The notes: generated by a model not told the origin, from the sequence alone. Shown: positions 32,189 to 42,294, counted from the first letter of the stretch. The stretch is DNA of 64,000 nucleotides from Anaerolineae bacterium (GCA_027494015.1 JAOSJP010000001.1:186001-250000), one strand, 5' to 3'. Program-made: numbers and translations.

Positions 32189-33769
32189 ATGTTGAACGTT
32201 CAAACCGATCACCTGGAAAACCATATCGCCCGCCTGACCGTGGAAGTGGACGCCGAGCGCATTGACAAGGCGATGCGCGAGACAGCGCGCCGTCTCAGCC
32301 AGCACGCCAAGATTCCCGGTTTTCGTCCGGGCAAAGCTCCCTACAACATCGTCCTGAAACTGTTCGGACGCGAGTACGTGCTCGACCAGGCGCTTGAGAC
32401 CATCAGCCAGGAAATCTACCGCGAGGCGCTGTCAGCATCGGGCGTCGAGCCTTACGCGCCAGGCAGCCTGGAGGAGATTTCCGAGGACGGTCGGAAGCTC
32501 GTGTTTACCGTGCCCAAGGTCCCCACCGTCACCCTGGGCGACTATCGCGCCATCCGCGTGGAAGCCGAAACGCCGGAAGTGACTGACGAGATGGTCAGCG
32601 AGGCGATGGAACAACTGCGCGAGGAACAGGCCCTGCTCGAGCCTGTCGAGCGCCCGGCGCAGTTGGGCGACATGGTGACCATGGAGCACCTGGAGATCAG
32701 GGTCCTGACCGAGTATGAAGACGACGAAGACGACCTCGACGACGAGGACGAGGATGACGAAGACGACGACCTCGACGACGAGGATGACGAGGATGACGAG
32801 GATGACGAAGACGACGACCTCGACGACGAATATGACGAGGATGACGATGATGACAGCGATGAAGGGATCCTGCTTCACCGTCACGACTTTGACGTAGTGC
32901 TGTACGGAGACAAGCGCGACCTCGTTCCTGGCCTGGCGGCGAAAATCGTCGGCATGAGCGCCGGGGACGAAGCCGCGTTCGAGCTGGAAGTCCCTGCCGA
33001 CCACGACGACGCTCTCACCGCCGGGCAGACTCTGTGGATTGAGGCCCATGTCGCCCTGGTGGAGTCGCGCCTGGTGCCCGAATGGAGCGATGCGCTGGCC
33101 AAAACTGTGAGCGAGGATAAGTTTGAGACGATCCTGGAGCTTCGCCAGAACGTGCGCCAGCAACTGGTCGAGTATGGCGAGCAGCAGACGCACCAGATCA
33201 TCGCCGAAGAGGCGCTGGCGAAGATGGTTGAGGAGGCGACGCTCAGCTATCCTGAAGAGGCCGTTCAGGAGATGGTCTCTGAGCTGTTGGCCGACCTGGA
33301 GAACACCGTGCTGCGCGGGCAGGGCCTGACGCTCAAGGACTTCTTCCAGATCAGCGGCACGACCGAGGAGCACCTGCGCGAGCGGTATCGCGAGCGGGCC
33401 GACAGGCGCACCAGGAGCGCGCTGGTCTTCAACGAATTCCTGCGCCAGGAGAAGGTGCTGGTATCCGACGCCGCTGTTGACGCCGAGATCGAGCGCCTGA
33501 GCGCTTCCTTCGACGAGAAGCAGGCGCCGGTGTTCAGGCAGTATTTCGCCAGCCCGCAGGGCCGCTTTAGCATCGGCGCTGACCTGACTACCAGCCAGGG
33601 GATGGACCGGTTGGTGGCCATTGCCAGGGGCGAAGACATCCCGGCCCCTGGCGAAGCAGCCGATGAGCAGCCCGCCGCCGCACAAGAAGCTGCGGGCGAG
33701 GACGATGCCGCTGCGCCGGCAATCGCGCCGCAGGGCGACGAGGCCAGCGCGACGGCTGAGGAACGGTAA
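32189..33769 (+). CDS. tig: Trigger factor with acidic insertion
   Basis: Ribosome-bound chaperone and prolyl isomerase. The N-terminal ribosome-docking loop is GFRPGKAP (residues 44-51). The FKBP-type domain (about 158-290) is interrupted at about 176-224 by a nearly pure Asp/Glu run (units like DDEDDEDDL). The helical C-terminal chaperone arm follows ([20 protein letters not shown] ... [19 protein letters not shown]), then an Ala/Pro/Glu tail. About 526 residues against the usual 430-450. ATG 32189 has AAGGA five bases upstream; a GTG at 32177 is less likely. First gene of tig-clpP-clpX. Confidence 0.95.
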   Translation: MLNVQTDHLENHIARLTVEVDAERIDKAMRETARRLSQHAKIPGFRPGKAPYNIVLKLFGREYVLDQALETISQEIYREALSASGVEPYAPGSLEEISEDGRKLVFTVPKVPTVTLGDYRAIRVEAETPEVTDEMVSEAMEQLREEQALLEPVERPAQLGDMVTMEHLEIRVLTEYEDDEDDLDDEDEDDEDDDLDDEDDEDDEDDEDDDLDDEYDEDDDDDSDEGILLHRHDFDVVLYGDKRDLVPGLAAKIVGMSAGDEAAFELEVPADHDDALTAGQTLWIEAHVALVESRLVPEWSDALAKTVSEDKFETILELRQNVRQQLVEYGEQQTHQIIAEEALAKMVEEATLSYPEEAVQEMVSELLADLENTVLRGQGLTLKDFFQISGTTEEHLRERYRERADRRTRSALVFNEFLRQEKVLVSDAAVDAEIERLSASFDEKQAPVFRQYFASPQGRFSIGADLTTSQGMDRLVAIARGEDIPAPGEAADEQPAAAQEAAGEDDAAAPAIAPQGDEASATAEER

Positions 33770-33831
33770 GCACTCCGGCGGCGGCGCGAGCCAGCCCGCC
33801 GGTCATGATTGCGAGCAAGGAGCGACACCCT

Positions 33832-34467
33832 ATGGACCTGTATAACGGCTTGATCCCGATGGTCATCGAGACCAGTGGCCGGGGCGAGCGCGCCTACGAC
33901 ATCTACTCACTGCTGCTCAAGGAGCGCATCGTCTTCCTGGGCACCGGCATCAGCGACCAGATCGCCAACCTGATCGTCGCGCAGCTTCTCTACCTGAACC
34001 GGGAAGACCCGGAGCGCGAGATTCAGATGTACATCAACTCGCCGGGCGGCATGATCTACGCGGGGCTGGCCATCTACGACACCATGCGCCAGATCAGCGC
34101 GCCGGTGATGACCGTGGCCGTTGGCCTGACAGCATCCTTCGGCACAGTGCTGCTGGCGGCGGGCACCAAAGGCCGTCGCTTCGCCCTGCCCAGCGCAACC
34201 ATTCACATGCATCAGCCCTGGTCTTCTGGCGGTGGCGGACAGGCGAGCGACATCGAAATCCAGGCCCGCGAGATTCTGCGCCAGCGTGATCTGCTCAACC
34301 AGATTCTGGCCGACCGCACCGGGCAGCCGCTGACTCGCATTGAAGAGGACACCGACCGCGACTTCTATATGACGGCGCAGCAGGCCAAAGACTACGGCCT
34401 CCTGGACGACATTCTCAACCCGCCAGCCAAAGAAGATAAGGGCAAGAAAGACGGGAAACAGGGGTAG
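33832..34467 (+). CDS. clpP: ATP-dependent Clp protease proteolytic subunit
   Basis: Barrel-forming serine protease partnered with ClpX. Triad visible at Ser102 ([14 protein letters not shown]), His127 (IHMHQPW) and Asp173 ([10 protein letters not shown]); [17 protein letters not shown] is the oxyanion region. The usual GMAAS-M-G is GLTAS-F-G here, an uncommon variant. ATG 33832 has AAGGAG upstream. Ends in a Lys-rich tail ([12 protein letters not shown]). It is 62 bp after tig and 7 bp before clpX. Confidence 0.97.
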   Translation: MDLYNGLIPMVIETSGRGERAYDIYSLLLKERIVFLGTGISDQIANLIVAQLLYLNREDPEREIQMYINSPGGMIYAGLAIYDTMRQISAPVMTVAVGLTASFGTVLLAAGTKGRRFALPSATIHMHQPWSSGGGGQASDIEIQAREILRQRDLLNQILADRTGQPLTRIEEDTDRDFYMTAQQAKDYGLLDDILNPPAKEDKGKKDGKQG

Positions 34468-34474
34468 GGATATC

Positions 34475-35764
34475 GTGAGCTATCTGATCGGACCGCAACG
34501 CTGCTCGTTCTGCCGGCGCTCTATCGAAGAGGTGGGCCAGCTCATCCCTGGGCCGGACGGCGTGTTCATCTGCGACGAATGCGTTCACCTGTGCTACGAC
34601 ATTCTGCACGAGCAGAGTGCGGGCAGCGGGGGGGACTTTCGCGTGGAGAACGTGCCCGCCCCACGCGAGATCCTGGCTGAGCTTGACAAGTACGTCATCG
34701 GCCAGGAGAGGGCCAAGCGCGTGCTCTCGGTCGCTGTCTACAACCATTACCAGCGCGTCAACGCGGGCGGGGCCATCGCCGATGTCGAGCTAGACAAGAG
34801 CAACGTCCTGCTCATCGGGCCGACCGGCAGCGGCAAGACGCTGCTGGCGCAGACCCTGGCCCGCCTGCTGGACGTGCCTTTCTGCATCTCCGACGCGACT
34901 TCGCTGACGGAGGCTGGCTACGTCGGCGAGGATGTCGAGAACATCCTGCTGCGCCTGATCCAGGCGGCGGACTACGACATTGCCCGCGCGCAGAAGGGCA
35001 TCATCTACATTGACGAACTGGATAAAACCACGCGCAAGAGCGGCGACAACCCGTCCATCACCCGCGACGTGAGCGGTGAGGGCGTGCAGCAAGCGCTGCT
35101 GAAGATCATCGAAGGGACGGTCGCCAACGTCCCGCCGCAGGGCGGGCGCAAGCACCCGCACCAGGAGTTCATTCAGATTGACACGCGCAACATCCTGTTC
35201 ATCTGCGGCGGCACCTTCGACGGCCTGCACGAGATCGTCGCCGACCGTGTAGGCGTCAAGGGCGCGCTCGGTTTCGACAAGGCGGGCGCGGCCAGCAACA
35301 TCACCGAGAGCCAACTGCTGCACCAGGTGTCGCCCGAAGACCTGATCAGGTTCGGGATGATCCCCGAGCTAGTGGGGCGGCTGCCAGTCACGACGGTGGT
35401 GGACCCGCTCGACCGCGAGACGCTCGTGCGCGTGCTCACCGAGCCGAAGAACGCGCTCGTCAAGCAGTTCCAGCAGATGTTCGCCCTGGACAACGTTGAG
35501 CTGATTTTCACCGAAGACGCCCTGCGCGCCGCGGCAGACCTGGCCTCCGAGCGCGAGACCGGCGCGCGCGGCCTGCGCAGCATTGTCGAAGGGGCGCTGC
35601 TCGACGTGATGTTCGAGATTCCCTCGCACCGCGACATCATCAGGCGCGTCATTGTGGATGCTGGGGCCATCAGCGGGCGCGGTCGCCCGCAGATCGTCGT
35701 GGAAGGCGACCAGCAGCTTCAGTGGCGCGACGACGGCTCGCTGATGCACCTGCCCGCCGCCTGA
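34475..35764 (+). CDS. clpX: ATP-dependent Clp protease ATP-binding subunit ClpX
   Basis: AAA+ unfoldase that feeds ClpP. Zinc-binding domain CSFC...CDEC (residues about 10-38); Walker [16 protein letters not shown] (about 109-123); Walker [11 protein letters not shown]; sensor and substrate loops standard ([17 protein letters not shown] at the start). The IGF-type ClpP loop lies near LGFDKAG. 429 residues, normal. Starts at GTG 34475, with AGGGGTAGGG upstream. Confidence 0.97.
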   Translation: MSYLIGPQRCSFCRRSIEEVGQLIPGPDGVFICDECVHLCYDILHEQSAGSGGDFRVENVPAPREILAELDKYVIGQERAKRVLSVAVYNHYQRVNAGGAIADVELDKSNVLLIGPTGSGKTLLAQTLARLLDVPFCISDATSLTEAGYVGEDVENILLRLIQAADYDIARAQKGIIYIDELDKTTRKSGDNPSITRDVSGEGVQQALLKIIEGTVANVPPQGGRKHPHQEFIQIDTRNILFICGGTFDGLHEIVADRVGVKGALGFDKAGAASNITESQLLHQVSPEDLIRFGMIPELVGRLPVTTVVDPLDRETLVRVLTEPKNALVKQFQQMFALDNVELIFTEDALRAAADLASERETGARGLRSIVEGALLDVMFEIPSHRDIIRRVIVDAGAISGRGRPQIVVEGDQQLQWRDDGSLMHLPAA

Positions 35765-35793
35765 TCGCGCCCATCCCGACTCGCCCATTTGCC

Positions 35794-35831
35794 CCGTCTC
35801 CGGCCCAGCCCGCCGGAGACGGCTTGTTGTA
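35794..35831 (+). terminator. Terminator of tig-clpP-clpX
   Basis: Ten-bp stem CCGTCTCCGG / CCGGAGACGG with a nine-base loop, then CTTGTTGT; 30 bp after the clpX stop. Confidence 0.75.
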
Positions 35832-35911
35832 GGGAGATAGTTCGCCAGGCGGTGTGAATCGCTCGCCCGCTCATGGTATACTGCCGCCATCGCACAGCAC
35901 GCGGAGGGGAT

Positions 35912-37546
35912 ATGCGCCGTCCGCAATCTCGCTGGCTGCTGGCTGTCGCGCTGGCTCTGCTGGCCGCGCTGACGGCCTGCACGCTGACCCAGGACAAACC
36001 GCCGCTGATCGTGACGGCGACGCTATCGGCGTCTCTGGATACGCCCGTGCCGACCGAGACGCTGGTGCCGCCGCCGACCGAGACGCCGGTGCTCCTGCCC
36101 AGCGCGACCCCTGCTGTAACGGACACGCTACCCGTCGTCCAAGCCAGCACGCCCACGCCGGGCACGCCCTTGCCAACCGCCACGCCCGCGCCCACGCGCA
36201 CCCGCCCCGGCCCCACATCCCTGCCGCCGCTCGATGACGGCAGTGGCGGCATGGTCCCTGGCACGGGCGGCGCGGTAGCTCAGTTGTCGCCTGTCGCCGG
36301 GCTGGACGCCCTGCCGGCCACGCTTTACTACCTGTCGGCGGACGGGGGAAGTCCTCAGGTATGGCGGCTGCGCATCGGCCTGGCCTATCCCGAACAGCTC
36401 ACCTTCAGCCCGGACGGAGTGGCGGCTTTTGATGTGTCGCCAGACGGCACCCTGGCCTATCTGACGCCGGGGGGCGGGCTGCTTGTCGGGGGCATTCCCC
36501 TTCTGCCGCCGCCGGCGGCGGACGGGAGTCAGGCCCAGGTCACGGCCATCGCCTGGGCACCGAGCGGCGCCTGGCTGGCCTATGCAGTGAGCACGCCGGG
36601 GGCTGATCGGGCAGCGGGCGGGGCGCATGAGGTGGACGGGCTGTGGCTGCGCAGCAGCGACGGCAACACCGTGCGCCTGCAGCCCAGCGTCTACGCGACT
36701 GACGAGTCCCGGCGCGTGTTCACCGGGCCGCTGCGCTGGCGCCCGGACAGCAGCGAAATCCTCGCCGGGTACGAGATTGCTGCGGGGCGGGCCTTGTGCC
36801 GCATGATCCTCAGCAACAGCGCGCTGCTGCCGCTATGGGATGCGGCAAGCCTGCCGCCCGACTCCTTCACCGTCGCCGCCTGGAACGACAACGGCACGGC
36901 CATCATCGCCAGCGGCGCGGGCAGCGTGATGTATGTCGAGCCGGACGCGCTGCAAGGCCGCCCGCTGATCGCGCCCGGCTCTGGCTTCTGGCCGGTGGAG
37001 GCGCGCCAGTTTGCCGAGGGCACGCTGGCCTTCCTGGACGCGCCGCCCGGCGCGCCGCGCGCGATCTACCTCGCGCCGCGCGGAGGGAGCGCGCTTGTGC
37101 CCGTCGCCAGCGGGCTGCCCGCGTCCGGCGCGCTCGACGTGCTTTGGGACGACTTCGCCCGCCAGGTGATCGTTGCCGCGCGCGAGTCCGAAAGCGCGCC
37201 GCTTGGCTCGCCCGCCCTGTACGACACCGTCGGAGGTCTGTATGACCTGACGCCGCTCACGGGGCCGGTTGGCGCGCCGCGCTGGGGGCCAGCGTTCAAG
37301 GCGGGCGACGAGGCGCGCGTGCAGACGACCGAAGGCGATCCGCTCAACCTGCGGGCGGTGCCGGGTGGAGAGGTGCTGCTGAGCCTGGTGAACGGATCGC
37401 GGGTGCGCGTCACCGGGGGGCCGCGCGTCCAGGAAGGCTATCGCTGGTGGCGCGTGCAGACGCCGAACGGCATCAGCGGCTGGGTGGTCGAGGCAGTGCG
37501 CGACGGGCAGGGCAATCTGTTGCGGACGCTGCTGCCGGTCGGGTGA
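35912..37546 (+). CDS. Lipoprotein with TolB/WD-like region and SH3b domain
   Basis: A 544-residue exported lipoprotein: signal peptide with lipobox LTAC (Cys about 20), Thr/Pro linker (PTETLVPPPTETP, up to about 100), a six-bladed-propeller-like part (YYLSADGGSPQVWRLRIG, FSPDGVAAFDVSPDGTLAYL), and a C-terminal bacterial SH3 domain (ARVQTTEGDPLNLRAVPGGE ... WWRVQTPNGISGWVVE). It is expected on the outer face of the membrane and bound to cell wall through SH3b. The ATG at 35912 is chosen over 35873 because it gives a clean signal peptide with GGAGGGG upstream. TATACT at 35877 may be its -10. Confidence 0.86.
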   Translation: MRRPQSRWLLAVALALLAALTACTLTQDKPPLIVTATLSASLDTPVPTETLVPPPTETPVLLPSATPAVTDTLPVVQASTPTPGTPLPTATPAPTRTRPGPTSLPPLDDGSGGMVPGTGGAVAQLSPVAGLDALPATLYYLSADGGSPQVWRLRIGLAYPEQLTFSPDGVAAFDVSPDGTLAYLTPGGGLLVGGIPLLPPPAADGSQAQVTAIAWAPSGAWLAYAVSTPGADRAAGGAHEVDGLWLRSSDGNTVRLQPSVYATDESRRVFTGPLRWRPDSSEILAGYEIAAGRALCRMILSNSALLPLWDAASLPPDSFTVAAWNDNGTAIIASGAGSVMYVEPDALQGRPLIAPGSGFWPVEARQFAEGTLAFLDAPPGAPRAIYLAPRGGSALVPVASGLPASGALDVLWDDFARQVIVAARESESAPLGSPALYDTVGGLYDLTPLTGPVGAPRWGPAFKAGDEARVQTTEGDPLNLRAVPGGEVLLSLVNGSRVRVTGGPRVQEGYRWWRVQTPNGISGWVVEAVRDGQGNLLRTLLPVG

Positions 37547-37588
37547 GCGAGCCTGGCCGTTTACCCCCTCTCTGTACCTGCGAGAGGG

Positions 37589-37630
37589 ATTGCGGATTGC
37601 GGATTGCGAATTGCGGATTGCGGATTGCGG
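37589..37630. repeat. Heptamer tandem repeat ATTGCGG, 6 copies
   Basis: Six units, third is ATTGCGA. Same motif as 23694-23756. The gap 37547-37941 contains this array, the hairpin at 37697 and nothing gene-like. Confidence 0.95.
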
Positions 37631-37696
37631 GTTGGGAGACTTTCTGGGCTGTGCTCGGAGAGGGCAGGTCAGGCGGAGTGAGGCGTCCACAAATGC

Positions 37697-37746
37697 GAAG
37701 CGGCCCCTCTCACTATGCCTGGGGGCCGCTTCGTCAAAGTATTTTT
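37697..37746 (+). terminator. Strong hairpin, possible terminator
   Basis: GAAGCGGCCCC / GGGGCCGCTTC, an 11-bp perfect stem with 14-base loop; TTTTT follows 10 bases later. About 150 bp after the SH3b lipoprotein stop; could serve either strand. Confidence 0.5.
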
Positions 37747-37941
37747 CAAATTGGAGGTCTAATTCGTAAAGCCTTTTGGCACTCCGACGGACGAGGTGGT
37801 CAAATCCCGTCTATTCGTCAATTCTGTTGTGTAAGTCTTTTCGCTCTCGCAGCCAGCCCGGTTGTCTGTGGCTGGCCGGAAACACGACCGTGGTGATGTT
37901 ACCCAACCCCAGGCTGGAGCGCAAAAACCAATCTCGACGAG

Positions 37942-38562
37942 TCAGCGCACCTGCTGCGGCGCGACAACCGTCGCCAGACCGCTCAGCGCGCGCTCCAATG
38001 CCTGCACATCCAGCGCCGTCCCACCGAACGTCCCCCAGTGACTTGGGATCACCCAGCGAGGTTGCAGCACGCGCACCAACTCAACGGTTCGCTCCAGGTT
38101 GAGCGTACCCGGCCCGCCGGCCAGCGGCAGGATGGCCACATCACAGCGGATCTTCTCCATCTCCGGCACGAGATCTGTCGTCCCGGCATAGTAGATGTCG
38201 TAGTAGTCCACCGAGATGACGAAGCCCAGCCCGCCCTTCGCCGCCGGGTAGTAATCGGAGCGGGTGTAGGCGGGGACGGCGGTGATCCGCGCGCCACTCA
38301 CGTTGACGCTCTGCCACGAGCGCAGCAACAGCGCGCCATTGCTCAGGACATGCGACGCGGCGGGGTTGGCGATGATCACCGTCTGCGGGCCACACAGCTT
38401 GTCAATGTCGCCGGGCGAGCAGTGATCGTAGAGGTCGTTGGTGATCAGGATCGCATCGGGATGGAAGGCGCTACGGGACACCCGCCAGGGATTGATGTAG
38501 ATCAGCGGCGGCCCCTGGATGAGAAAGCTGCCATGCCCTAGCCATTGAATGCGGTCGATCAT
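37942..38562 (-). CDS. Metallo-beta-lactamase-fold protein, metal motif altered
   Basis: A 206-residue MBL-fold protein of the UlaG/YcjI-like group: IQWLGHGSFLIQGPPLIYIN at the start, then ILITNDLYDHCSPGDI where relatives have HxHxDH. Here only the final Asp-His remains (N-D-L-Y-D-H). Later parts look regular: YYAGTTDLVPEME and VIPSHWGTFGG. Loss of two metal-binding His suggests a non-canonical or inactive site. ATG 38562 is preceded by GGGAAG; an upstream extension is rejected. Confidence 0.84.
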   Translation of the reverse strand: MIDRIQWLGHGSFLIQGPPLIYINPWRVSRSAFHPDAILITNDLYDHCSPGDIDKLCGPQTVIIANPAASHVLSNGALLLRSWQSVNVSGARITAVPAYTRSDYYPAAKGGLGFVISVDYYDIYYAGTTDLVPEMEKIRCDVAILPLAGGPGTLNLERTVELVRVLQPRWVIPSHWGTFGGTALDVQALERALSGLATVVAPQQVR

Positions 38563-38748
38563 GAATGCTTCCCACAGGGTGAACCGGAGCAAATGTGAAG
38601 AAAGTAAACGCACCTCTGCCAACAATTCGAGTCTATCACCCAATTGCCCGCCCTTCAACCAACGGTTCAGCCGGTACACGTTAGAAGCGGATTAGAGATT
38701 CCTAACAGGGCGTGCCAGGAATCCGGTTGCTCTGAGCGTGTGCGAGGT

Positions 38749-38936
38749 GGGTGCGTGCAAAACCTGCCAGGTGGGGGCGCTGTTCTGCTGCGCCCTGGTT
38801 CACCTCACCCCCGCTCGGCGCTGGCGCGCCTGCCGCCCCCCATTCGAATGGCTGAGGGGCAAGCCGGGCATAGCGAGGCTGGGGGTGAGGACAATGTCCT
38901 GCGCCCAGCGAGTCGCTGTCAATCTCTGCACGCACC
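38749..38936 (+). mobile_element. MITE family 1, diverged full-length copy
   Basis: Left end GGGTGCGTGCAAAACCTGCC, right end CGCTGTCAATCTCTGCACGC, with the CTCACCCCCGCTCG core between them. The inner hairpin has decayed (CCATTCGAATGG). Flanks share only TGCG, so the target duplication has eroded. It fills most of the gap 38563-39099. Confidence 0.8.
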
Positions 38937-39099
38937 ATGCGCTGCCCCGCGCTTGCGCCTGCGCCATTCTCCGTTTACGATTGACCAAACGGCGCGCGAC
39001 AATCCGGCGCGCGTCGCGATCCAGGGATACTTTGAGCGCACTGCCACGCACCTGATCAACGCGTAGCGGCCTGCCTGGCGGCGCGCAGGAGGGAAGACG

Positions 39100-39486
39100 G
39101 TGGCTGGCAAACCTGCGGCGTCAACAAGCGCGATCGATCGGTGGGCGGCACGGCTGGGGCATCTCTCGCGCGGATGGCGCGTGCTGCTCAGCCTGGTCAT
39201 CACGCTCGAACTGGTCATCCTGATCTCCTATGCCGTAGACCGTCTGCTGATCCAGCGCGTGGTCGAAGGGGACCTGGGACGGGCTGCCCCGGCCTGGATC
39301 GCGGCGGGAGTCGGGCTGGTGCTCTATGCGGTTGGCTGGTGGGCGCTGGTCGGGTTCGATTGGGATCCCGCCCAGCCCTGGCGTCCGGGGCGAGCGGCGG
39401 TGCTGTACACGGCAGCGGGCGTGGCCGGGCTGCTGATCGTGATCGTCCTGGTGCTCTTTGGGCTGGCGTTCGGCTATCTGTTGTGA
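39100..39486 (+). CDS. Small membrane protein, three TM helices
   Basis: A 128-residue protein starting at GTG 39100 (GGAGGGAAG upstream), with TM segments VLLSLVITLELVILISYAV, WIAAGVGLVLYAVGWWALVG and AVLYTAAGVAGLLIVIVLVL. Unrecognised. The lipoprotein gene begins 23 bp after its stop. Confidence 0.75.
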   Translation: MAGKPAASTSAIDRWAARLGHLSRGWRVLLSLVITLELVILISYAVDRLLIQRVVEGDLGRAAPAWIAAGVGLVLYAVGWWALVGFDWDPAQPWRPGRAAVLYTAAGVAGLLIVIVLVLFGLAFGYLL

Positions 39487-39509
39487 TGGCGCGGGAGAGG
39501 AAGGGCTAC

Positions 39510-40151
39510 ATGCGCAGAGCATGGCTGCTGACCGGGGTGCTGGCGGCGGCGCTGCTGACGGGCTGCGGGGGCGGTGACGAAGCCGGGCAGGCACCCTCCG
39601 CCACAGCGACTTTGGTCACGCCCTCCCCGTTGCCACCCACCTGGACCCCTGTGCCACCAGGCTTTGTCCCTTCGGCGACGCCTGCGCCTGAAAGCACGAC
39701 CGTCCGCACGCCCGGTGGAGCGGGTGAGGGAGGGGCGCTGGCCGGGGGCACGCCGTTCCCGCCCACCTGGACGGCGGGAGCGCCGCCGAGCGCCACACCC
39801 CGCAAATCGCCGACGCCGGTCACGCCGACGCTGCCGCCCGCACCTACCTGGACTGCGCACCCGGATTACTGTCTGGGCCTGACGGTTGTCGGCGGCGACC
39901 TGGCGACTCGCGTGGGCGTGGCGGTGACCGTCCGCTGGACGCCCATTGCCGAGTTCAGCGATTATCTGGTCATCGTGCGGCACCCCGGCGGCGGGATCGT
40001 CCATTCGGAGGCGGTCGCTGGCGACATGCTGCGCTTGCCCGGCGATCTGTTCAGCGTGGCCGGCGCGTATGGGTGGGAAGTGTGGCCGCTGGACGCTGCG
40101 GGCAATCGCACGTGCTTTGCGGTTGGCGGCGAGATCATCGCCAGCTTCTGA
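39510..40151 (+). CDS. Lipoprotein with Thr/Pro linker
   Basis: A 213-residue protein with lipobox LTGC (Cys 19), a Pro/Thr/Ser linker to about residue 120 with three PPTWT motifs, and a small C-terminal domain (YCLGLTVVGGDLATRVGVAV, VTVRWTPIAEFSDYLVIV, YGWEVWPLDAAGNRTC) resembling a fibronectin III or Ig-like beta sandwich. Two Cys there could form a disulfide. Function unknown. GGAAGGG precedes the ATG. Confidence 0.78.
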   Translation: MRRAWLLTGVLAAALLTGCGGGDEAGQAPSATATLVTPSPLPPTWTPVPPGFVPSATPAPESTTVRTPGGAGEGGALAGGTPFPPTWTAGAPPSATPRKSPTPVTPTLPPAPTWTAHPDYCLGLTVVGGDLATRVGVAVTVRWTPIAEFSDYLVIVRHPGGGIVHSEAVAGDMLRLPGDLFSVAGAYGWEVWPLDAAGNRTCFAVGGEIIASF

Positions 40152-40336
40152 GGGCGGGCGACGAATGGCGGGACTCCTTCCCAACGCAGCGCAGAGTTCC
40201 TGATACGCACAAAAACGCAGATATCGCCAGTTCGTGAGGGCGCAGGGAGGACGTGCGTGCTGAAGCGCTGCCTAAGAGAAGATGTTGGTGCGTGCCATTG
40301 GTGGGGCATAAGGATGATGACGAGCGAGGATAGGCT

Positions 40337-41545
40337 GTGAATAGTTCCGGCTGGCGCGCAGCGCTCCGGTGGGGATTCGGCGTTGCGCTCGCGCACAGGC
40401 TGCTGCTGGGCATCTGGATGGCAGCAGTCTGGGTAACGATTAGCCCCTGGACAACCTACGACGCTGACTTTGACGCTGTGAAGGCGGACGGCTTGCCGCG
40501 CCTGAGCACGCCAGCCGCGCAAGTTGTCTTTGGCGTGTGGCGACGGTGGGATGCCAACCACTACCTGAACCTGGCCGTTCATGGCTATCAGCCAGAGAAC
40601 CCCGGCCCGACCGTATTTGGCGTGCTGACGCCGCTCGCATTCCAGTTTTTCGACCGGGTGTTGCCCGGCCCGGTGGACCTGGGCGCGATGGTGTTTGAGA
40701 CGCTTGCCTTTGGGTTTGCGCTGACGCTGCTGTTTCGGTTATGCGTCGTGGATTACGCGGACGATCAATTGGCTCGTTGGGCGGTCGGCGTGACGGCGCT
40801 ACAGCCCCTGTCGTATTTCTTCGCCGCGCCAATGTCCGAGGCGGCCTATCTGGCGCTGGTGCTGGGAACGGTCTACGCTGCCTATCGCAGGCGTTGGCTG
40901 CTCGCGGCTCTGTATGGGCTGCTGGCGGCGCTGGCGCGTACCCAGGGTGTGCTCCTGGTGGTGGTGGCAGGGCTGATTCTGCTGGACGCACCCACCCGTC
41001 ATGGAGGCGTGCGAGAGATGGTCAGGCGGGGCTGGCCATTGCTATTGATCCCGGTGGGGGCGCTGCTGTTCATTGGCTTCCGGTCCATCCGGGGTTTGCC
41101 TTCCCTGAACGACGTCTATGTGAATTACTCGCACCATCTGTATGCCGACCCTGTCAGCAGCCTGTTTTTCAACGCGCGGCACTTTGTGCGCCAGTGGCCG
41201 CATTCCATATACGATACGGATTTGCTGGCGCTGGCGATGTGCCTGGTGCTGGGGGTGCTCATGCTGCGTTACCCGCGCCATCGCCGGCTGCCGATGGTCG
41301 CCTATACCTGGCTGTACTTGCTCCTGTTTCTCACCAAGATCAACCTGAACCACGACACGCAAGAGATAACTTACTCACAGAGCTTCGGGCGCTATGCGCT
41401 GGCATTGTTTCCGCTGACCATCATGGTGGCAGACGGACTGCGCCGGATCCGTTCACAACGCGTGCGCTTCGCGTGCGTGGCAGGGGGGTGGCTGCTGTTG
41501 TTCGTCTTCAGCGCCAGGCACGTGCTATATCTGATCGGGCCGTGA
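40337..41545 (+). CDS. PIG-V-like GT-C mannosyltransferase
   Basis: A 402-residue membrane protein with about nine to ten hydrophobic helices. VWRRWDANHYLNLAVHGY is the WDxxHY motif of PIG-V-related GT-C glycosyltransferases, and LLAALARTQGVLLV is their conserved cytosolic motif. It should use a polyprenyl-phosphate sugar and act at the outer membrane face; acceptor unknown. It starts at GTG 40337 with GAGG upstream. Its last 21 bases overlap the convergent thyX. The 185-bp gap before it is empty. Confidence 0.86.
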   Translation: MNSSGWRAALRWGFGVALAHRLLLGIWMAAVWVTISPWTTYDADFDAVKADGLPRLSTPAAQVVFGVWRRWDANHYLNLAVHGYQPENPGPTVFGVLTPLAFQFFDRVLPGPVDLGAMVFETLAFGFALTLLFRLCVVDYADDQLARWAVGVTALQPLSYFFAAPMSEAAYLALVLGTVYAAYRRRWLLAALYGLLAALARTQGVLLVVVAGLILLDAPTRHGGVREMVRRGWPLLLIPVGALLFIGFRSIRGLPSLNDVYVNYSHHLYADPVSSLFFNARHFVRQWPHSIYDTDLLALAMCLVLGVLMLRYPRHRRLPMVAYTWLYLLLFLTKINLNHDTQEITYSQSFGRYALALFPLTIMVADGLRRIRSQRVRFACVAGGWLLLFVFSARHVLYLIGP

Positions 41546-42259
41546 CAACTCTGGAACGATGTAGGTCTCAAACGCCTCCGCCGTCCAGGGCAGCGCCGGC
41601 TTGAAGAAGTGGGTGAACAGCGCCTGGGCGTACTGGCGAATCTCGTACTGCGCGTCCGGGGCCATGCGCAGCCGCAGAAAATGCATCAGGTTGTGCGCGT
41701 CCACTTTGACCACCCAGGTGTAGTACACGGCGAAGCCCGGCAGGAACATGCGCGCCAGCTCGCGGGCGACGCCTGCTTCCAGCGCGCGCTGGTAGAGCGC
41801 GAACGACCGCTCGTAGTGCTCGCCCAGGGCCTGGGTGAGCGCCTCCGCTTCCGGCCCGCTCAATTCCCCTTCGCTGGCCTGCTTGTTGTCGGCGGACTGC
41901 AAGCGCCAGGCAGCGGGCATGTAAAAATCGCTCTCCTTGAAGGGGGTATAACGTCCCGATTGAGCATTGACGTGCCACACGCGGTGGCGCACCCACTGCC
42001 ACCACACGACCAGCGGCGCGCGCACGCGGAAGCGAAACTCGACCTGCTCAAACGGCGAGGTGTGCCGGTGCTGGAGCAGGTAGAAGAGCAGCTTCTTGTC
42101 GCGCTCGGTCCCCTTGCTCTCGCCCAGGAAAGACACGCGCGCGGCGCTGACGATGGCCAGGTCGTCGCCCATCATGTCCTGCAGCTCGATCCAGCCCTGG
42201 TCGAGCACGTCCACGCGCTTGCCGATGAGCGCGTCGCGCGGGGAAGGGTGATCGGTCAT
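41525..42259 (-). CDS. thyX: Flavin-dependent thymidylate synthase
   Basis: Makes dTMP from dUMP using FAD, NADPH and methylene-THF. ThyX motif at VRHRVWHVNAQSGRYT: RHR and the SGRY Ser are kept, while the first motif Ser is His. Other marks are FYLLQHRHTSPFEQVEFRFRV and HNLMHFLRLRMAPDAQYEIR. 244 residues. Last gene of yebC-ruvC-ruvA-thyX, 35 bp after ruvA. Confidence 0.95.
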   Translation of the reverse strand: MTDHPSPRDALIGKRVDVLDQGWIELQDMMGDDLAIVSAARVSFLGESKGTERDKKLLFYLLQHRHTSPFEQVEFRFRVRAPLVVWWQWVRHRVWHVNAQSGRYTPFKESDFYMPAAWRLQSADNKQASEGELSGPEAEALTQALGEHYERSFALYQRALEAGVARELARMFLPGFAVYYTWVVKVDAHNLMHFLRLRMAPDAQYEIRQYAQALFTHFFKPALPWTAEAFETYIVPELSRPDQI

Positions 42260-42294
42260 GGTGCGGCTTCCTTTCTCTGCGGGGGCAGGTGGGG

